Assembly: GCF_016009175.1 (NCBI RefSeq)
Contig: NZ_JADUCM010000025.1
Coordinates: 17,769 to 81,768 of the forward strand
DNA: 64,000 bases
Source: Pseudomonas alkylphenolica
GTDB taxonomy: Bacteria > Pseudomonadota > Gammaproteobacteria > Pseudomonadales > Pseudomonadaceae
Direction: 5' to 3'
The position numbers and the translations under genes are program-made. The notes under the pieces are model-generated. The model was not told the DNA's origin and did no database searches. It saw only the letters and a list, made by a program, of their open reading frames with translations. This document shows, piece after piece, positions 40,699 to 49,237 of the stretch (the stretch's first letter is position 1; the number at the start of each line of letters is the position of its first letter).

Positions 40699-41502
40699 TC
40701 AACGCAGGTCGAGCACGTCCTGCATGTCGTACAGGCCAGGCTCGCGCCCGTCCAGCCACAGGGCAGCACGTACCGCACCCTTGGCAAAGGTCATGCGACT
40801 GGAGGCCTTGTGGGTGATCTCCAGGCGCTCACCTTCAGCGGCGAACAGCACGGTGTGATCACCGACCACATCGCCGGCACGCACGGTAGCAAAACCGATG
40901 GTCTGGCGATCACGGGCACCGGTCTGACCTTCACGACCGTAAACCGCCACTTCCTGCAGATTACGGCCCAGCGCATTGGCAACGACCTCACCCATGCGCA
41001 GCGCAGTACCGGACGGTGCATCGACCTTGTGGCGGTGATGGGCCTCGATGATTTCGATATCCACGTCATCACCCAGTACGCGCGCAGCCATGTCCAGCAG
41101 CTTCAGGCTAAGGTTGACGCCAACACTGAAGTTGGCCGCAAAGACAATCGGAATGTCCTTGCCCGCTTCGGCCAGCAACTGCTTTTCCTCGACACTGAAA
41201 CCCGTGGTGCCGATGACCATGGCCTTGCCCGCCTTGCGGCAGAACGCCAGATTCTTCAGGGTCACCGAAGGATGAGTGAAGTCGATCAGCACATCAAACT
41301 CATCGGCAACCTTTGCCAGGTCGTCGGAGAGCATCACGCCAATGCGACCCAATGCAGCCAGCTCACCCGCATCAGCGCCCACCAGCGAACTGTCCGGACG
41401 ATCAATTGCCGCCGTCAGTCCGGCGCCCTGGGTCTGCTGCACAGCCTCGATCAGGGTCTTGCCCATGCGCCCTGCCGCGCCCATTACCGCTATACGTCGC
41501 AT
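40699..41502 (-). CDS. dapB: 4-hydroxy-tetrahydrodipicolinate reductase
   Basis: NAD(P)H-dependent step of lysine and diaminopimelate synthesis. It has 267 residues. The nucleotide site is VMGAAGRMGKTLIEA, and the catalytic block EAHHRHKVDAPSGTA is intact. ATG at 41502 with AGAGGGATAAGG ahead. It starts 12 bases after dnaJ, so it is probably read from the heat-shock transcript too. Confidence 0.97.
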   Translation of the reverse strand: MRRIAVMGAAGRMGKTLIEAVQQTQGAGLTAAIDRPDSSLVGADAGELAALGRIGVMLSDDLAKVADEFDVLIDFTHPSVTLKNLAFCRKAGKAMVIGTTGFSVEEKQLLAEAGKDIPIVFAANFSVGVNLSLKLLDMAARVLGDDVDIEIIEAHHRHKVDAPSGTALRMGEVVANALGRNLQEVAVYGREGQTGARDRQTIGFATVRAGDVVGDHTVLFAAEGERLEITHKASSRMTFAKGAVRAALWLDGREPGLYDMQDVLDLR

Positions 41503-41514
41503 GCCTTATCCCTC

Positions 41515-42639
41515 TTACAAGTCGCCGAAGAAGCGCTTTACGCCTTCAAACCAACCACTGGCCTTGGGCGAGTGAGAACTGTCGCCTTCCAGCGAGTCAC
41601 GCAGCTCTTCGAGCAACTCGCGCTGACGACGACTCAGGTTGACCGGTGTTTCCACCGCAACCCGGCACATCAGGTCGCCAGCACCGCCACCACGCACCGG
41701 GGCCACACCCTTGCCACGCAAGCGGAACTGCTTGCCGGTCTGGGTGCCTTCCGGGATCTTCAGCTTCACCCGACCATCAAGGGTCGGCACTTCCAGCTCA
41801 CCACCCAGGGCAGCATCGGTGTAGCTGATCGGTACTTCGCAATACAGGTGCTTGCCATCACGCTGGAAGATCGCGTGCTCGCGCACATTGATCACAACGT
41901 ACAGATCACCGGTAGGCCCACCGTGGGAGCCGGCCTCACCTTCACCCGACAGGCGAATGCGGTCACCGGTATCAACGCCAGCCGGCACCTTGACCGAAAG
42001 CGTCTTGAACTCTTCGACGCGGCCTTCACCGTGGCACGAGTTGCACGGATCGGTAATGATCTTGCCCTGGCCGTGGCAACGCGGGCAGGTCTGCTGGACC
42101 GAGAAGAAGCCCTGCTGCATGCGCACCTGACCAATGCCGCCACAGGTCGGACAGGTCGAAGGCGACGAGCCTTTCTTGGCACCTGAGCCATCACACGGCT
42201 CGCAGTTGACCAGCGTCGGCACACGAATGTTGACCGTGGTACCGCGCACCGCTTCTTCCAGGTTCAGCTCGAGGGTGTAACGCAGGTCGCTGCCACGCTG
42301 GGCACCACCGCGCGAACCACCACGGCCGCCACCAAAGAAGTCGCTGAACACGTCACCGAAGATATCGGAGAAGTTCGCGCCACCGAAGCCAGCGCCACCG
42401 CCACCCATGCTCGGGTCGACACCCGCGTGACCGTACTGGTCGTAGGCCGCGCGCTTGCTGGCATCGGAAAGAACTTCGTAAGCCTCGTTGGCTTCCTTGA
42501 ATTTCTCTTCAGACTCTTTGTCATCGGGGTTACGGTCCGGGTGATGCTTCATCGCCAGGCGGCGATAGGCCTTTTTCAGGTCCGCCTCACTGGAGCCGCG
42601 CTCAACCCCCAGAACTTCGTAATAGTCACGCTTTGCCAT
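41515..42639 (-). CDS. dnaJ: Chaperone DnaJ
   Basis: Hsp40 co-chaperone that stimulates the DnaK ATPase. It has 374 residues: J domain with HPD (MKHHPDRNPDD), a Gly/Phe-rich region, four zinc-binding repeats (CEPCDGSG, CPTCGGIG, CPRCHGQG, CNSCHGEG) and a C-terminal substrate domain. The ATG at 42639 (MAKRDYYE) is the standard start. Confidence 0.97.
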   Translation of the reverse strand: MAKRDYYEVLGVERGSSEADLKKAYRRLAMKHHPDRNPDDKESEEKFKEANEAYEVLSDASKRAAYDQYGHAGVDPSMGGGGAGFGGANFSDIFGDVFSDFFGGGRGGSRGGAQRGSDLRYTLELNLEEAVRGTTVNIRVPTLVNCEPCDGSGAKKGSSPSTCPTCGGIGQVRMQQGFFSVQQTCPRCHGQGKIITDPCNSCHGEGRVEEFKTLSVKVPAGVDTGDRIRLSGEGEAGSHGGPTGDLYVVINVREHAIFQRDGKHLYCEVPISYTDAALGGELEVPTLDGRVKLKIPEGTQTGKQFRLRGKGVAPVRGGGAGDLMCRVAVETPVNLSRRQRELLEELRDSLEGDSSHSPKASGWFEGVKRFFGDL

Positions 42640-42770
42640 AAGTCTTTGCACTCTTGAGGACGTTCGGCAAACCTCTGCGCATTTCGCGCTGTGCCGCCAG
42701 CATCCACCTCAACCTCCTCCCGAAGGCCTGACAGATGCTGTAAAAATTCGGGTATTCCAGACACGCCAAC

Positions 42771-42788
42771 GCGGGAGCAAGCCCCCGC
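42771..42788. repeat. REP-like palindrome between dnaK and dnaJ
   Basis: GCGGGAGCAAGCCCCCGC; read leftward it is GCGGGGGCTTGCTCCCGC, close to the core of Pseudomonas REP elements. A single degenerate copy. Confidence 0.5.
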
Positions 42789-42849
42789 GCGGCGACATCC
42801 TACCAGTCAACCGCTAGTGAGCAGTCAGCCGGCCGACAACCTGTAGCAA

Positions 42850-44769
42850 TTACTTGTTGTCTTTGACTTCTTCGAACTCAGCATCGACCACGTCGTCGTG
42901 CTTAGGCTCTTCGGCTTGCTGCTGCGCACCCGCTTGTGGCTGCTCAGCCTGTTGCTCGGCGTACATCTTCTGAGCAACCGGGGCCGATACTTTCGACAGC
43001 TCTTCGACCTTGGCGTCGATGGCAGCCTTGTCGTCGCCTTTGATGGCGGCTTCCAGGGCAACCACAGCAGCCTCGATCGCGGTCTTCTCTTCAGCGGTAA
43101 CCTTGTCACCGGCATCAGCGACCATTTTGCGAGTCGAGTGAACCAGCGCATCACCCTGGTTACGGGCAGTGGCCAGCTCTTCGAACTTGCGGTCTTCTTC
43201 CGAGTTCGCTTCGGCGTCGCGGATCATCTGCTGAATTTCTTCATCAGACAGACCCGAGTTGGCCTTGATCACGATCGACTGGGTCTTGCCAGTAGCCTTG
43301 TCTTTGGCGCCTACGTGCAGAATGCCGTTGGCGTCGATGTCGAAGGTTACTTCGATCTGTGGCACGCCACGTGGTGCTGGTGGGATCTCGGCCAGGTCGA
43401 ACTTGCCCAGGGACTTGTTCTGTGCAGCCTGCTTACGCTCACCTTGCAGCACGTGAATGGTCACAGCGCTCTGGTTGTCATCGGCAGTCGAGAACACTTG
43501 CGACTTTTTGGTCGGAATAGTGGTGTTCTTCTCGATCAGCGCGGTCATCACGCCCCCCATGGTTTCGATACCCAGGGTCAGCGGGCTGACGTCCAGCAGC
43601 AGTACGTCTTTCACGTCACCGGCCAGTACCGCACCCTGGATCGCAGCACCCATGGCAACCGCTTCGTCAGGGTTGACGTCTTTACGGGCCTCTTTACCGA
43701 AGAAATCGGTAACAGCCTTCTGTACCAGCGGCATACGGGTCTGACCGCCCACCAGGATCACGTCGTCGATCTTGCTGACGTCGATACCGGCATCTTTCAT
43801 GGCGATACGGCATGGCTCGATGGTGCGCTGAACCAGGTCTTCGACCAGCGACTCCAGCTTGGCGCGGGAGATCTTCACGTTCAGGTGCTTAGGACCGGTG
43901 GCATCTGCAGTGATGTACGGCAGGTTGACGTCGGTCTGCTGGCTCGAGGACAGCTCGATCTTGGCCTTTTCAGCAGCTTCTTTCAGGCGCTGCATGGCCA
44001 GCGGGTCACCTTTGAGGTTCATGCCGCTTTCTTTCTTGAATTCGTCGACGAGGTAGTCGATCAGACGAATGTCAAAGTCTTCACCACCGAGGAAAGTGTC
44101 ACCGTTGGTGGCCAGTACTTCGAACTGGTGCTCGCCATCGACTTCGGCGATTTCGATAACCGAAACGTCGAAGGTACCACCGCCGAGGTCATAAACGATC
44201 ACAGTGTGATCGCCCTTGGCCTTGTCCATACCGTAAGCCAGTGCAGCTGCGGTAGGTTCGTTGATGATACGTTTTACGTCCAGACCGGCGATGCGACCGG
44301 CATCCTTAGTGGCCTGACGCTGGCTGTCGTTGAAGTACGCCGGAACGGTGATGACCGCTTCGGTGACAGGCTCGCCGAGGTAGTCTTCGGCAGTCTTCTT
44401 CATTTTTTTCAGGATCTCGGCAGAGATCTGAGGTGGTGCCATTTTCTGGCCGTTGACTTCGACCCAGGCGTCGTTGTTGTCAGCCTTGACGATCTTGTAC
44501 GGAACCATCTGGATGTCTTTCTGCACGACATCTTCGTCAAAACGACGACCGATCAGACGCTTTACTGCGTACAGGGTGTTGTGCGGGTTGGTCACCGCCT
44601 GACGCTTGGCGGATTGACCGACCAGAATCTCGCCATCGTTGGCGTATGCAATGATCGACGGCGTGGTACGAGCGCCTTCAGCGTTCTCGATGACCTTGAC
44701 GTTGCCGTTTTCCAGAATGGAGACACACGAGTTGGTGGTCCCCAGGTCGATACCAATGATTTTGCCCAT
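42850..44769 (-). CDS. dnaK: Chaperone DnaK (Hsp70)
   Basis: ATP-dependent chaperone. It has 639 residues. ATPase signatures IGIDLGTTNSCV, VYDLGGGTFDVSVIEI and VILVGGQTRMPLVQ are seen, then the substrate domain and the C-terminal DDVVDAEFEEVKD tail. The ATG at 44769 has GGGAG 7 bases upstream. It has its own near-consensus sigma-32 promoter at the end of grpE. Confidence 0.98.
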   Translation of the reverse strand: MGKIIGIDLGTTNSCVSILENGNVKVIENAEGARTTPSIIAYANDGEILVGQSAKRQAVTNPHNTLYAVKRLIGRRFDEDVVQKDIQMVPYKIVKADNNDAWVEVNGQKMAPPQISAEILKKMKKTAEDYLGEPVTEAVITVPAYFNDSQRQATKDAGRIAGLDVKRIINEPTAAALAYGMDKAKGDHTVIVYDLGGGTFDVSVIEIAEVDGEHQFEVLATNGDTFLGGEDFDIRLIDYLVDEFKKESGMNLKGDPLAMQRLKEAAEKAKIELSSSQQTDVNLPYITADATGPKHLNVKISRAKLESLVEDLVQRTIEPCRIAMKDAGIDVSKIDDVILVGGQTRMPLVQKAVTDFFGKEARKDVNPDEAVAMGAAIQGAVLAGDVKDVLLLDVSPLTLGIETMGGVMTALIEKNTTIPTKKSQVFSTADDNQSAVTIHVLQGERKQAAQNKSLGKFDLAEIPPAPRGVPQIEVTFDIDANGILHVGAKDKATGKTQSIVIKANSGLSDEEIQQMIRDAEANSEEDRKFEELATARNQGDALVHSTRKMVADAGDKVTAEEKTAIEAAVVALEAAIKGDDKAAIDAKVEELSKVSAPVAQKMYAEQQAEQPQAGAQQQAEEPKHDDVVDAEFEEVKDNK

Positions 44770-44847
44770 GTTCACTCTCCCGAAACTTGAATTTTGTTGC
44801 CGCAGCAGTGGTGGCTAACTGCGGTAATACTTGAATGCTTGACACCT

Positions 44848-44875
44848 AGATGGGGGCGCCCGAAACGATTTCAAG
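44848..44875 (-). promoter_or_regulatory. Sigma-32 heat-shock promoter of dnaK
   Basis: On the leftward strand: CTTGAA, 14 bases, CCCCATCT, a full match to the sigma-32 consensus. The -35 overlaps the grpE stop codon. Expected start about 35 bases later, giving a leader of roughly 70 bases. Confidence 0.85.
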
Positions 44876-45425
44876 CCTGCTCGTCAATCGATGGCGAAAC
44901 CGCTGCCGGGGCCTTGCTGACCACGACCATGGCCGGGCGCAGCAGGCGACCATTGAGCTGATAGCCCTTCTGGAAGACCTTGAGCACGCTGTTGGGCTCG
45001 ACTTCGGCGCTTTCCTGCATGGCCATTGCCTGGTGATGCTCGGCGTTGAAGGGTTCGCCGTGCGGGTCAATCGCCTCGAGGTTGTAGCGCTTGAGGGTGT
45101 CATGGAACATCTTCAGGGTGAGCTCGATGCCTTCGCGCATTGGGCGAATGCTCTCGTCGTCCGGGCTCGAAAGCTCCAGGCCGCGCTCCAGGCTGTCGAT
45201 GACCGGCAGCAGGTCACCGGCGAATTTTTCCAGCGCAAACTTGTGCGCCTTCTCGACATCCTGTTCGGCACGGCGACGGATGTTCTGCAGATCGGCAGCG
45301 GTACGCAGGGATTGATCCTGGGCCGCCGCCAGCTGCTCTTCGAGCACCTGCACGCGGGCGCTCAGGTCTTGTGCGCCAGTTTCTTCGGCGTTCAGATTCT
45401 GTTCATCCAGCTGTTCGTCAGCCAT
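44871..45425 (-). CDS. grpE: Nucleotide exchange factor GrpE
   Basis: Releases ADP from DnaK. It has 184 residues: an acidic N-terminus, a long coiled coil (about 30-90, VQVLEEQLAAAQDQSLRTAA) and the C-terminal beta domain ending LRPAMVVVSKAP. The ATG at 45425 (MADEQLDEQ) has GAGAGGAGAG upstream; a 42-residue extension would run across the heat-shock promoter. Confidence 0.96.
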   Translation of the reverse strand: MADEQLDEQNLNAEETGAQDLSARVQVLEEQLAAAQDQSLRTAADLQNIRRRAEQDVEKAHKFALEKFAGDLLPVIDSLERGLELSSPDDESIRPMREGIELTLKMFHDTLKRYNLEAIDPHGEPFNAEHHQAMAMQESAEVEPNSVLKVFQKGYQLNGRLLRPAMVVVSKAPAAVSPSIDEQA

Positions 45426-45479
45426 AAAATCTCTCCTCTCGAATAATGTCAGCGAGCTGAACTCGCGCTTCTGCCGGCT

Positions 45480-45507
45480 ATATGGGGTCGCAAAACCCAG
45501 GTTCAAG
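45480..45507 (-). promoter_or_regulatory. Sigma-32 heat-shock promoter of grpE
   Basis: On the leftward strand: CTTGAA, 14 bases, CCCCATAT, a full consensus match, 55 bases ahead of the grpE start. Confidence 0.88.
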
Positions 45508-45615
45508 GGGTAGAGAGCAGCCCAAGCAGATTCGTTCATAACCCATCGCAATCAGAACAGCCTGCTGATAACCAAATCGAACTAAGCACAGCCATTGCCA
45601 GAGGATTTTAAAACA

Positions 45616-45631
45616 CTGTATAAATAACCAG
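45616..45631. promoter_or_regulatory. LexA (SOS) box at the recN promoter
   Basis: CTGTATAAATAACCAG fits the LexA box (CTG-N10-CAG, TA-rich centre). It overlaps a TATAAAT -10-like sequence 25 bases before recN, a known SOS gene. Confidence 0.8.
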
Positions 45632-45655
45632 ACTTCTCGCCTGGGAGCCGCCCCA

Positions 45656-47329
45656 ATGCTGGTGCACCTGTCTGTACACAACTATGCCATCGTCGAACAC
45701 CTGGACCTGGAGCTCGCCCGCGGGATGAGCGTCATTACCGGTGAAACCGGTGCCGGCAAATCGATCATGCTCGACGCCCTGGGCCTGACCCTTGGGGATC
45801 GTGCCGACAGCGGCGTGGTGCGCCCAGGTGCCGACAAGGCCGACATCCTCGCCACCTTCGACCTTGTGGATATTCCCGAGGCTCGCACCTGGCTGGCCGA
45901 ACGCGACCTGGACAACGACGGCCCGTGCATCCTGCGCCGGGTCATCACTGCCGAAGGGCGCAGCCGCGGCTACATCAACGGCACCCCTTGCCCGCTAGGC
46001 GACCTCAAGGCACTGGGCGAACTGCTCATCGATATCCACAGCCAGCACGAGCACCAGTCGCTGCTGAAGACCGACACCCATCGGCGACTGCTCGACGAAT
46101 ATGCCGGCGCCACCGACCTGGCCCGCCAGGTACAACTGGCGGCCCAGCGCTGGCGCCAGACCCGCCAGGAACTCGAGCGCCTGTCCAACTCGGGCGACGA
46201 ACAGCGGGCCCAGCATCAACTGCTGAGTTACCAGCTCGAAGAGCTCGACAACCTGGGACTGGGCGAGAATGAACTGGAACTCCTGGAACAGGAACACAAG
46301 AACCTGACCAACGCCGAAGCCTTGTTCGGCATCTGCCGCCAGGTCATCGACCACTGCAGCGAGAACGACTCAGGCAACGTGCTCAACGCCCTGACCGCCA
46401 GCCTCAACCGCCTGACCGCCATACAAAATGCACCCAAGGCCTTGGGCGAAGCCGCCAACATGATCGCCAGCGCACAGATCCAGGTCGAAGAAGCAGTGGG
46501 TGAGCTCAACCGCTTCCTCGATCACTTCGATGCCGACCCGGCACGCCTGCAGCAGCTCGAAGAGCGCCTCGACAACATCTATACGCTGGCGCGCAAGCAC
46601 CGCGTACATCCGACCGAACTCTCCAGCCTGCAACAGCGATTGCTGGAGGAACTCGAAGGTCTCAACGCCAATGACGAGTCGATCGAGCGCCTTGCCGACG
46701 AGCTGGCCGCCTTTGCCCGTCACTACCAGGACAAGGCTGCTGAACTGAGCGGGTTGCGCAAGCAGGCAGCCACCCAGCTGGCCGGCGCCGTGGAACAGGA
46801 AATCCAGCGCCTGGGCATGCCCGGCGGCCGCTTCAACATAGAGTTGCACGCCAACGACAGTGACGAGCTGTCACCGCATGGCCTGGAACAGGTGGAATTG
46901 CTGGTCAGCGCCAACCCTGGCCAACCGCTCAAAGGCCTGGCCAAAGTCGCCTCCGGTGGCGAACTGTCACGGATCAGCCTGGCTATCCAGGTGATTACCG
47001 CGCAAACCTCTCGCATCCCGACCCTGGTCTTCGATGAAGTCGACGTAGGTATCGGCGGCCCGACCGCAGAGATCGTTGGACAACTACTGCGCCGCCTGGG
47101 TGAACGCGGCCAGGTATTGACCGTCACCCACCTGCCGCAAGTGGCTGCGCAAGGCCACCACCACTTGTTCGTGCACAAGGTACGCAACAGCGATGCTACC
47201 CATACTGCCGTGGCCAACCTTGGCAAGCGCGAACGCGTTGAAGAAGTCGCGCGAATGCTCGGCGGCATTGACCTGACCAAGGAATCACTGGCTCACGCCC
47301 GCAAAATGGTGGTGACCAGCAAAGCCTGA
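45656..47329 (+). CDS. recN: DNA repair protein RecN
   Basis: SMC-like ATPase acting early in double-strand break repair. It has 557 residues. Walker A is ITGETGAGKSIMLDALG, a long coiled coil spans the middle, the ABC signature is ASGGELSRISLAI, and Walker B is LVFDEVDVGIGG. ATG at 45656 follows GGGAGC. Controlled by the LexA box just upstream; shares the intergenic region with grpE on the other strand. Confidence 0.97.
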   Translation: MLVHLSVHNYAIVEHLDLELARGMSVITGETGAGKSIMLDALGLTLGDRADSGVVRPGADKADILATFDLVDIPEARTWLAERDLDNDGPCILRRVITAEGRSRGYINGTPCPLGDLKALGELLIDIHSQHEHQSLLKTDTHRRLLDEYAGATDLARQVQLAAQRWRQTRQELERLSNSGDEQRAQHQLLSYQLEELDNLGLGENELELLEQEHKNLTNAEALFGICRQVIDHCSENDSGNVLNALTASLNRLTAIQNAPKALGEAANMIASAQIQVEEAVGELNRFLDHFDADPARLQQLEERLDNIYTLARKHRVHPTELSSLQQRLLEELEGLNANDESIERLADELAAFARHYQDKAAELSGLRKQAATQLAGAVEQEIQRLGMPGGRFNIELHANDSDELSPHGLEQVELLVSANPGQPLKGLAKVASGGELSRISLAIQVITAQTSRIPTLVFDEVDVGIGGPTAEIVGQLLRRLGERGQVLTVTHLPQVAAQGHHHLFVHKVRNSDATHTAVANLGKRERVEEVARMLGGIDLTKESLAHARKMVVTSKA

Positions 47330-47346
47330 AGCAAAGGCCAGAAAAC

Positions 47347-47373
47347 ACAAAGGCGACCTGAGGTCGCCTTTGT
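47347..47373. terminator. Bidirectional terminator between recN and fur
   Basis: ACAAAGGCGA-CCTGAGG-TCGCCTTTGT, perfect arms between two convergent genes, with TTGT and A-rich tails. Confidence 0.85.
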
Positions 47374-47397
47374 TGTCATACACGAAGAAACAATTGC

Positions 47398-47802
47398 TTA
47401 CTTTTTCTTGCGCACGTACAGGACCAGATTATGGTCAACCAGGTCGAAACCGTGCTCAGCAACGATTTCCTTCTGGCGCTTTTCAATTTCACTATCGAAA
47501 AACTCGATAACCTCGCCAGACTCCACGTTAACCATGTGGTCGTGGTGGCCGCCATCGGCCAGCTCGAATACGGCGTGACCGCCGTCGAAGTTGTGGCGCA
47601 CAACCAGGCCTGCGGCTTCGAATTGGGTCAGAACACGGTAAACCGTGGCCAGACCTACATCTTCGCCAGCCTCCATCAGCGCCTTGTAGACATCCTCAGC
47701 ACTCATGTGACGCTGCTCGGTAGAGTCGAGCATCTGTAGAATTTTTACTCGAGGCAGGGTCACCTTGAGACCAGCTTTGCGCAGTTCGCTATTTTCAACC
47801 AT
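47398..47802 (-). CDS. fur: Ferric uptake regulator Fur
   Basis: Iron-responsive repressor. It has 134 residues: a winged helix (LRKAGLKVTLPRVKILQML and VYRVLTQFEAAGLV) and a metal-binding dimerisation domain with GGHHDHM. The C-terminal CxxC pair seen in many Fur proteins is absent, as in other pseudomonads. The ATG at 47802 is the standard start. Divergent from bamE. Confidence 0.97.
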   Translation of the reverse strand: MVENSELRKAGLKVTLPRVKILQMLDSTEQRHMSAEDVYKALMEAGEDVGLATVYRVLTQFEAAGLVVRHNFDGGHAVFELADGGHHDHMVNVESGEVIEFFDSEIEKRQKEIVAEHGFDLVDHNLVLYVRKKK

Positions 47803-47826
47803 GGTCAGCTTTCTCGCCGATGCTGC

Positions 47827-47855
47827 TTCGCAGCTTCTCTGAATACGGGTATGAT
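47827..47855 (+). promoter_or_regulatory. Candidate promoter of bamE
   Basis: TTCGCA, 17-base spacer, TATGAT (47850-47855), 45 bases before the bamE start. Confidence 0.45.
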
Positions 47856-47899
47856 CGGGGTTTACGTTGTCCAGCCAAGATAGTGGAAGTCGCCCACCG

Positions 47900-48436
47900 A
47901 TGCAAAACACCAAGCTCTTGCTAACCAGCCTCACCTTTGTGGGACTGCTCGCACTCGCCGGTTGCTCGTTCCCCGGGGTTTACAAAATCGACATCCAGCA
48001 GGGCAATGTCGTCACGCAAGATATGATAGACCAATTACGCCCCGGAATGACCCGTCGGCAAGTAAGGTTTATCATGGGCAACCCGCTGATCCAGGATACC
48101 TTCCATACCAATCGTTGGGATTATCTGTACAGCCTGCAGCCAGGTGGCGGTGAACGCCAGCAGGAGCGCATGAGCATCTTCTTCAACGAGAACGATCAAC
48201 TGGTCAGCCTGTCCGGCGACTTCATGCCGGGCGTCAGCCGCGACCAGGAAATTCTCGGTGGCAGCGGCGACACCAGTGTCGCCCCGGTTGAGCCAGGTAC
48301 CACCCAGCCAGTCGAGCCGGTGAAAGAAACTCCAGCCAAGCCGGGCTCTCTGGAAGAGAAAATCCAGAAAGAAGTCGATACCATCAAAACCATTCCGGTA
48401 CCGACGCCTGCCCCACTGGAAACATCGCCGCAATAA
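47900..48436 (+). CDS. bamE: Outer-membrane assembly lipoprotein BamE (OmlA)
   Basis: Small lipoprotein of the BAM complex. It has 178 residues: a signal peptide with lipobox LAGC (Cys near residue 21), the SmpA/OmlA domain (VTQDMIDQLRPGMTRRQVRFIM, DTFHTNRWDYLYSL) and a Pro/Glu/Val-rich tail of about 60 residues longer than in E. coli. ATG at 47900. The fur-omlA divergent pair is typical of Pseudomonas. Confidence 0.95.
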   Translation: MQNTKLLLTSLTFVGLLALAGCSFPGVYKIDIQQGNVVTQDMIDQLRPGMTRRQVRFIMGNPLIQDTFHTNRWDYLYSLQPGGGERQQERMSIFFNENDQLVSLSGDFMPGVSRDQEILGGSGDTSVAPVEPGTTQPVEPVKETPAKPGSLEEKIQKEVDTIKTIPVPTPAPLETSPQ

Positions 48437-48453
48437 GTACATTGCAGACAAAG

Positions 48454-48480
48454 AAAAGCCCGGACATTCCGGGCTTTTTT
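48454..48480. terminator. Terminator between bamE and rnfH
   Basis: AAAAGCCCGGA/TCCGGGCTTTT 11-bp stem with a 3-base loop and TT tail. Serves convergent genes. Confidence 0.9.
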
Positions 48481-48485
48481 GTGTC

Positions 48486-48803
48486 TCAGCGCTTGGCTTT
48501 CTTGAACACCCTGGCCACTTTGTCGGCGCGCTGCTTGCGTACTTCCTTGGGGTCGATCAGCAACGGCCGGTACAACTCGATGCGGTCACCGTCGACAACG
48601 GCTTGCTGGTCAGCCTCTTTTATAACCTTGCCGAAGATACCCAATGGACAGGCCTCTGTATCCAGCCCCGGCACCTGCTCGGCGAGCCCCGACAAGCGCA
48701 CTGCCTCACGCAGTGTGGTACCGGCCGCTACCTCTAGCGTCATGAGCCATTGCTGGTCAGCGGTTGCATAGACAACCTCAACCTGCACCACACCCTCAAC
48801 CAT
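48486..48803 (-). CDS. rnfH: RnfH family ubiquitin-like protein
   Basis: A 105-residue beta-grasp protein of the RnfH (UPF0125) family. Seen: VEVVYATADQQWLMTLEV, TLREAVRLSGL, GIFGKVIKEADQQAVVDGDRIELYRPLLIDPKE and a basic tail. Its ATG overlaps the ratA end by 8 bases, so the pair is coupled. Role is not established; the ratA-rnfH pair is widespread in gammaproteobacteria. Confidence 0.9.
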   Translation of the reverse strand: MVEGVVQVEVVYATADQQWLMTLEVAAGTTLREAVRLSGLAEQVPGLDTEACPLGIFGKVIKEADQQAVVDGDRIELYRPLLIDPKEVRKQRADKVARVFKKAKR

Positions 48804-49230
48804 TGACTTGCTTTGCCCGCTGGCAGAACGCATCCACCAGCGTATTGGCCGCCTGGTTGAATAGCGGGCCCAATGTCGCTCGCACCAACGGCCCGGCGTA
48901 ATCAAAGGACAGGTCCAGGCTGATCTTGCAGGCCTTCTCGCCCAAGGGCTTGAAGATCCACAGCCCGTGCAACTGGTTGAACGGCCCCTCCTCCAGGTTC
49001 ATCTCGATGGACTGCCCAGGTACCAGTACATTGCGGGTTACAAACTTCTGGCTCATCCCGCCCTTGGCAACTTCCAGGCTGGCGCGCATCAGCGTGTCAC
49101 TGACTTCGAGCACCGTGCTGGCCGAGCACCAGGGCAGAAACTCAGGGTACCGCGCTACATCGTTGACCAGGTCGTACAACGCCTGGGCGGGATAAGGCAG
49201 TAGGGCCGAGCGTTGAATATGGGTAGTCAT
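48796..49230 (-). CDS. ratA: RatA/START-domain protein (coenzyme Q-binding COQ10 family)
   Basis: 144 residues forming one START-like lipid-binding domain (SALLPYPAQALYDLVNDVARYPEFLPWC and FNQLHGLWIF). E. coli RatA was described as a toxin that blocks 70S assembly, while eukaryotic relatives bind ubiquinone; the sequence does not decide. The ATG at 49230 (MTTHIQRS) matches the family. It starts 7 bases from the transporter stop and overlaps rnfH. Confidence 0.85.
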   Translation of the reverse strand: MTTHIQRSALLPYPAQALYDLVNDVARYPEFLPWCSASTVLEVSDTLMRASLEVAKGGMSQKFVTRNVLVPGQSIEMNLEEGPFNQLHGLWIFKPLGEKACKISLDLSFDYAGPLVRATLGPLFNQAANTLVDAFCQRAKQVNG

Positions 49231-49237
49231 CCAGGTG

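Noticed and set aside
42898..44790. A 630-codon open frame antisense to dnaK
   Set aside because: Shadow of dnaK; no coding signs of its own.
48796..48803. ratA-rnfH as a classical toxin-antitoxin pair
   Set aside because: The overlap looks like a toxin-antitoxin operon, but the pair is conserved core and RatA is better seen as a START-domain protein; an antitoxin role for RnfH is not supported here.
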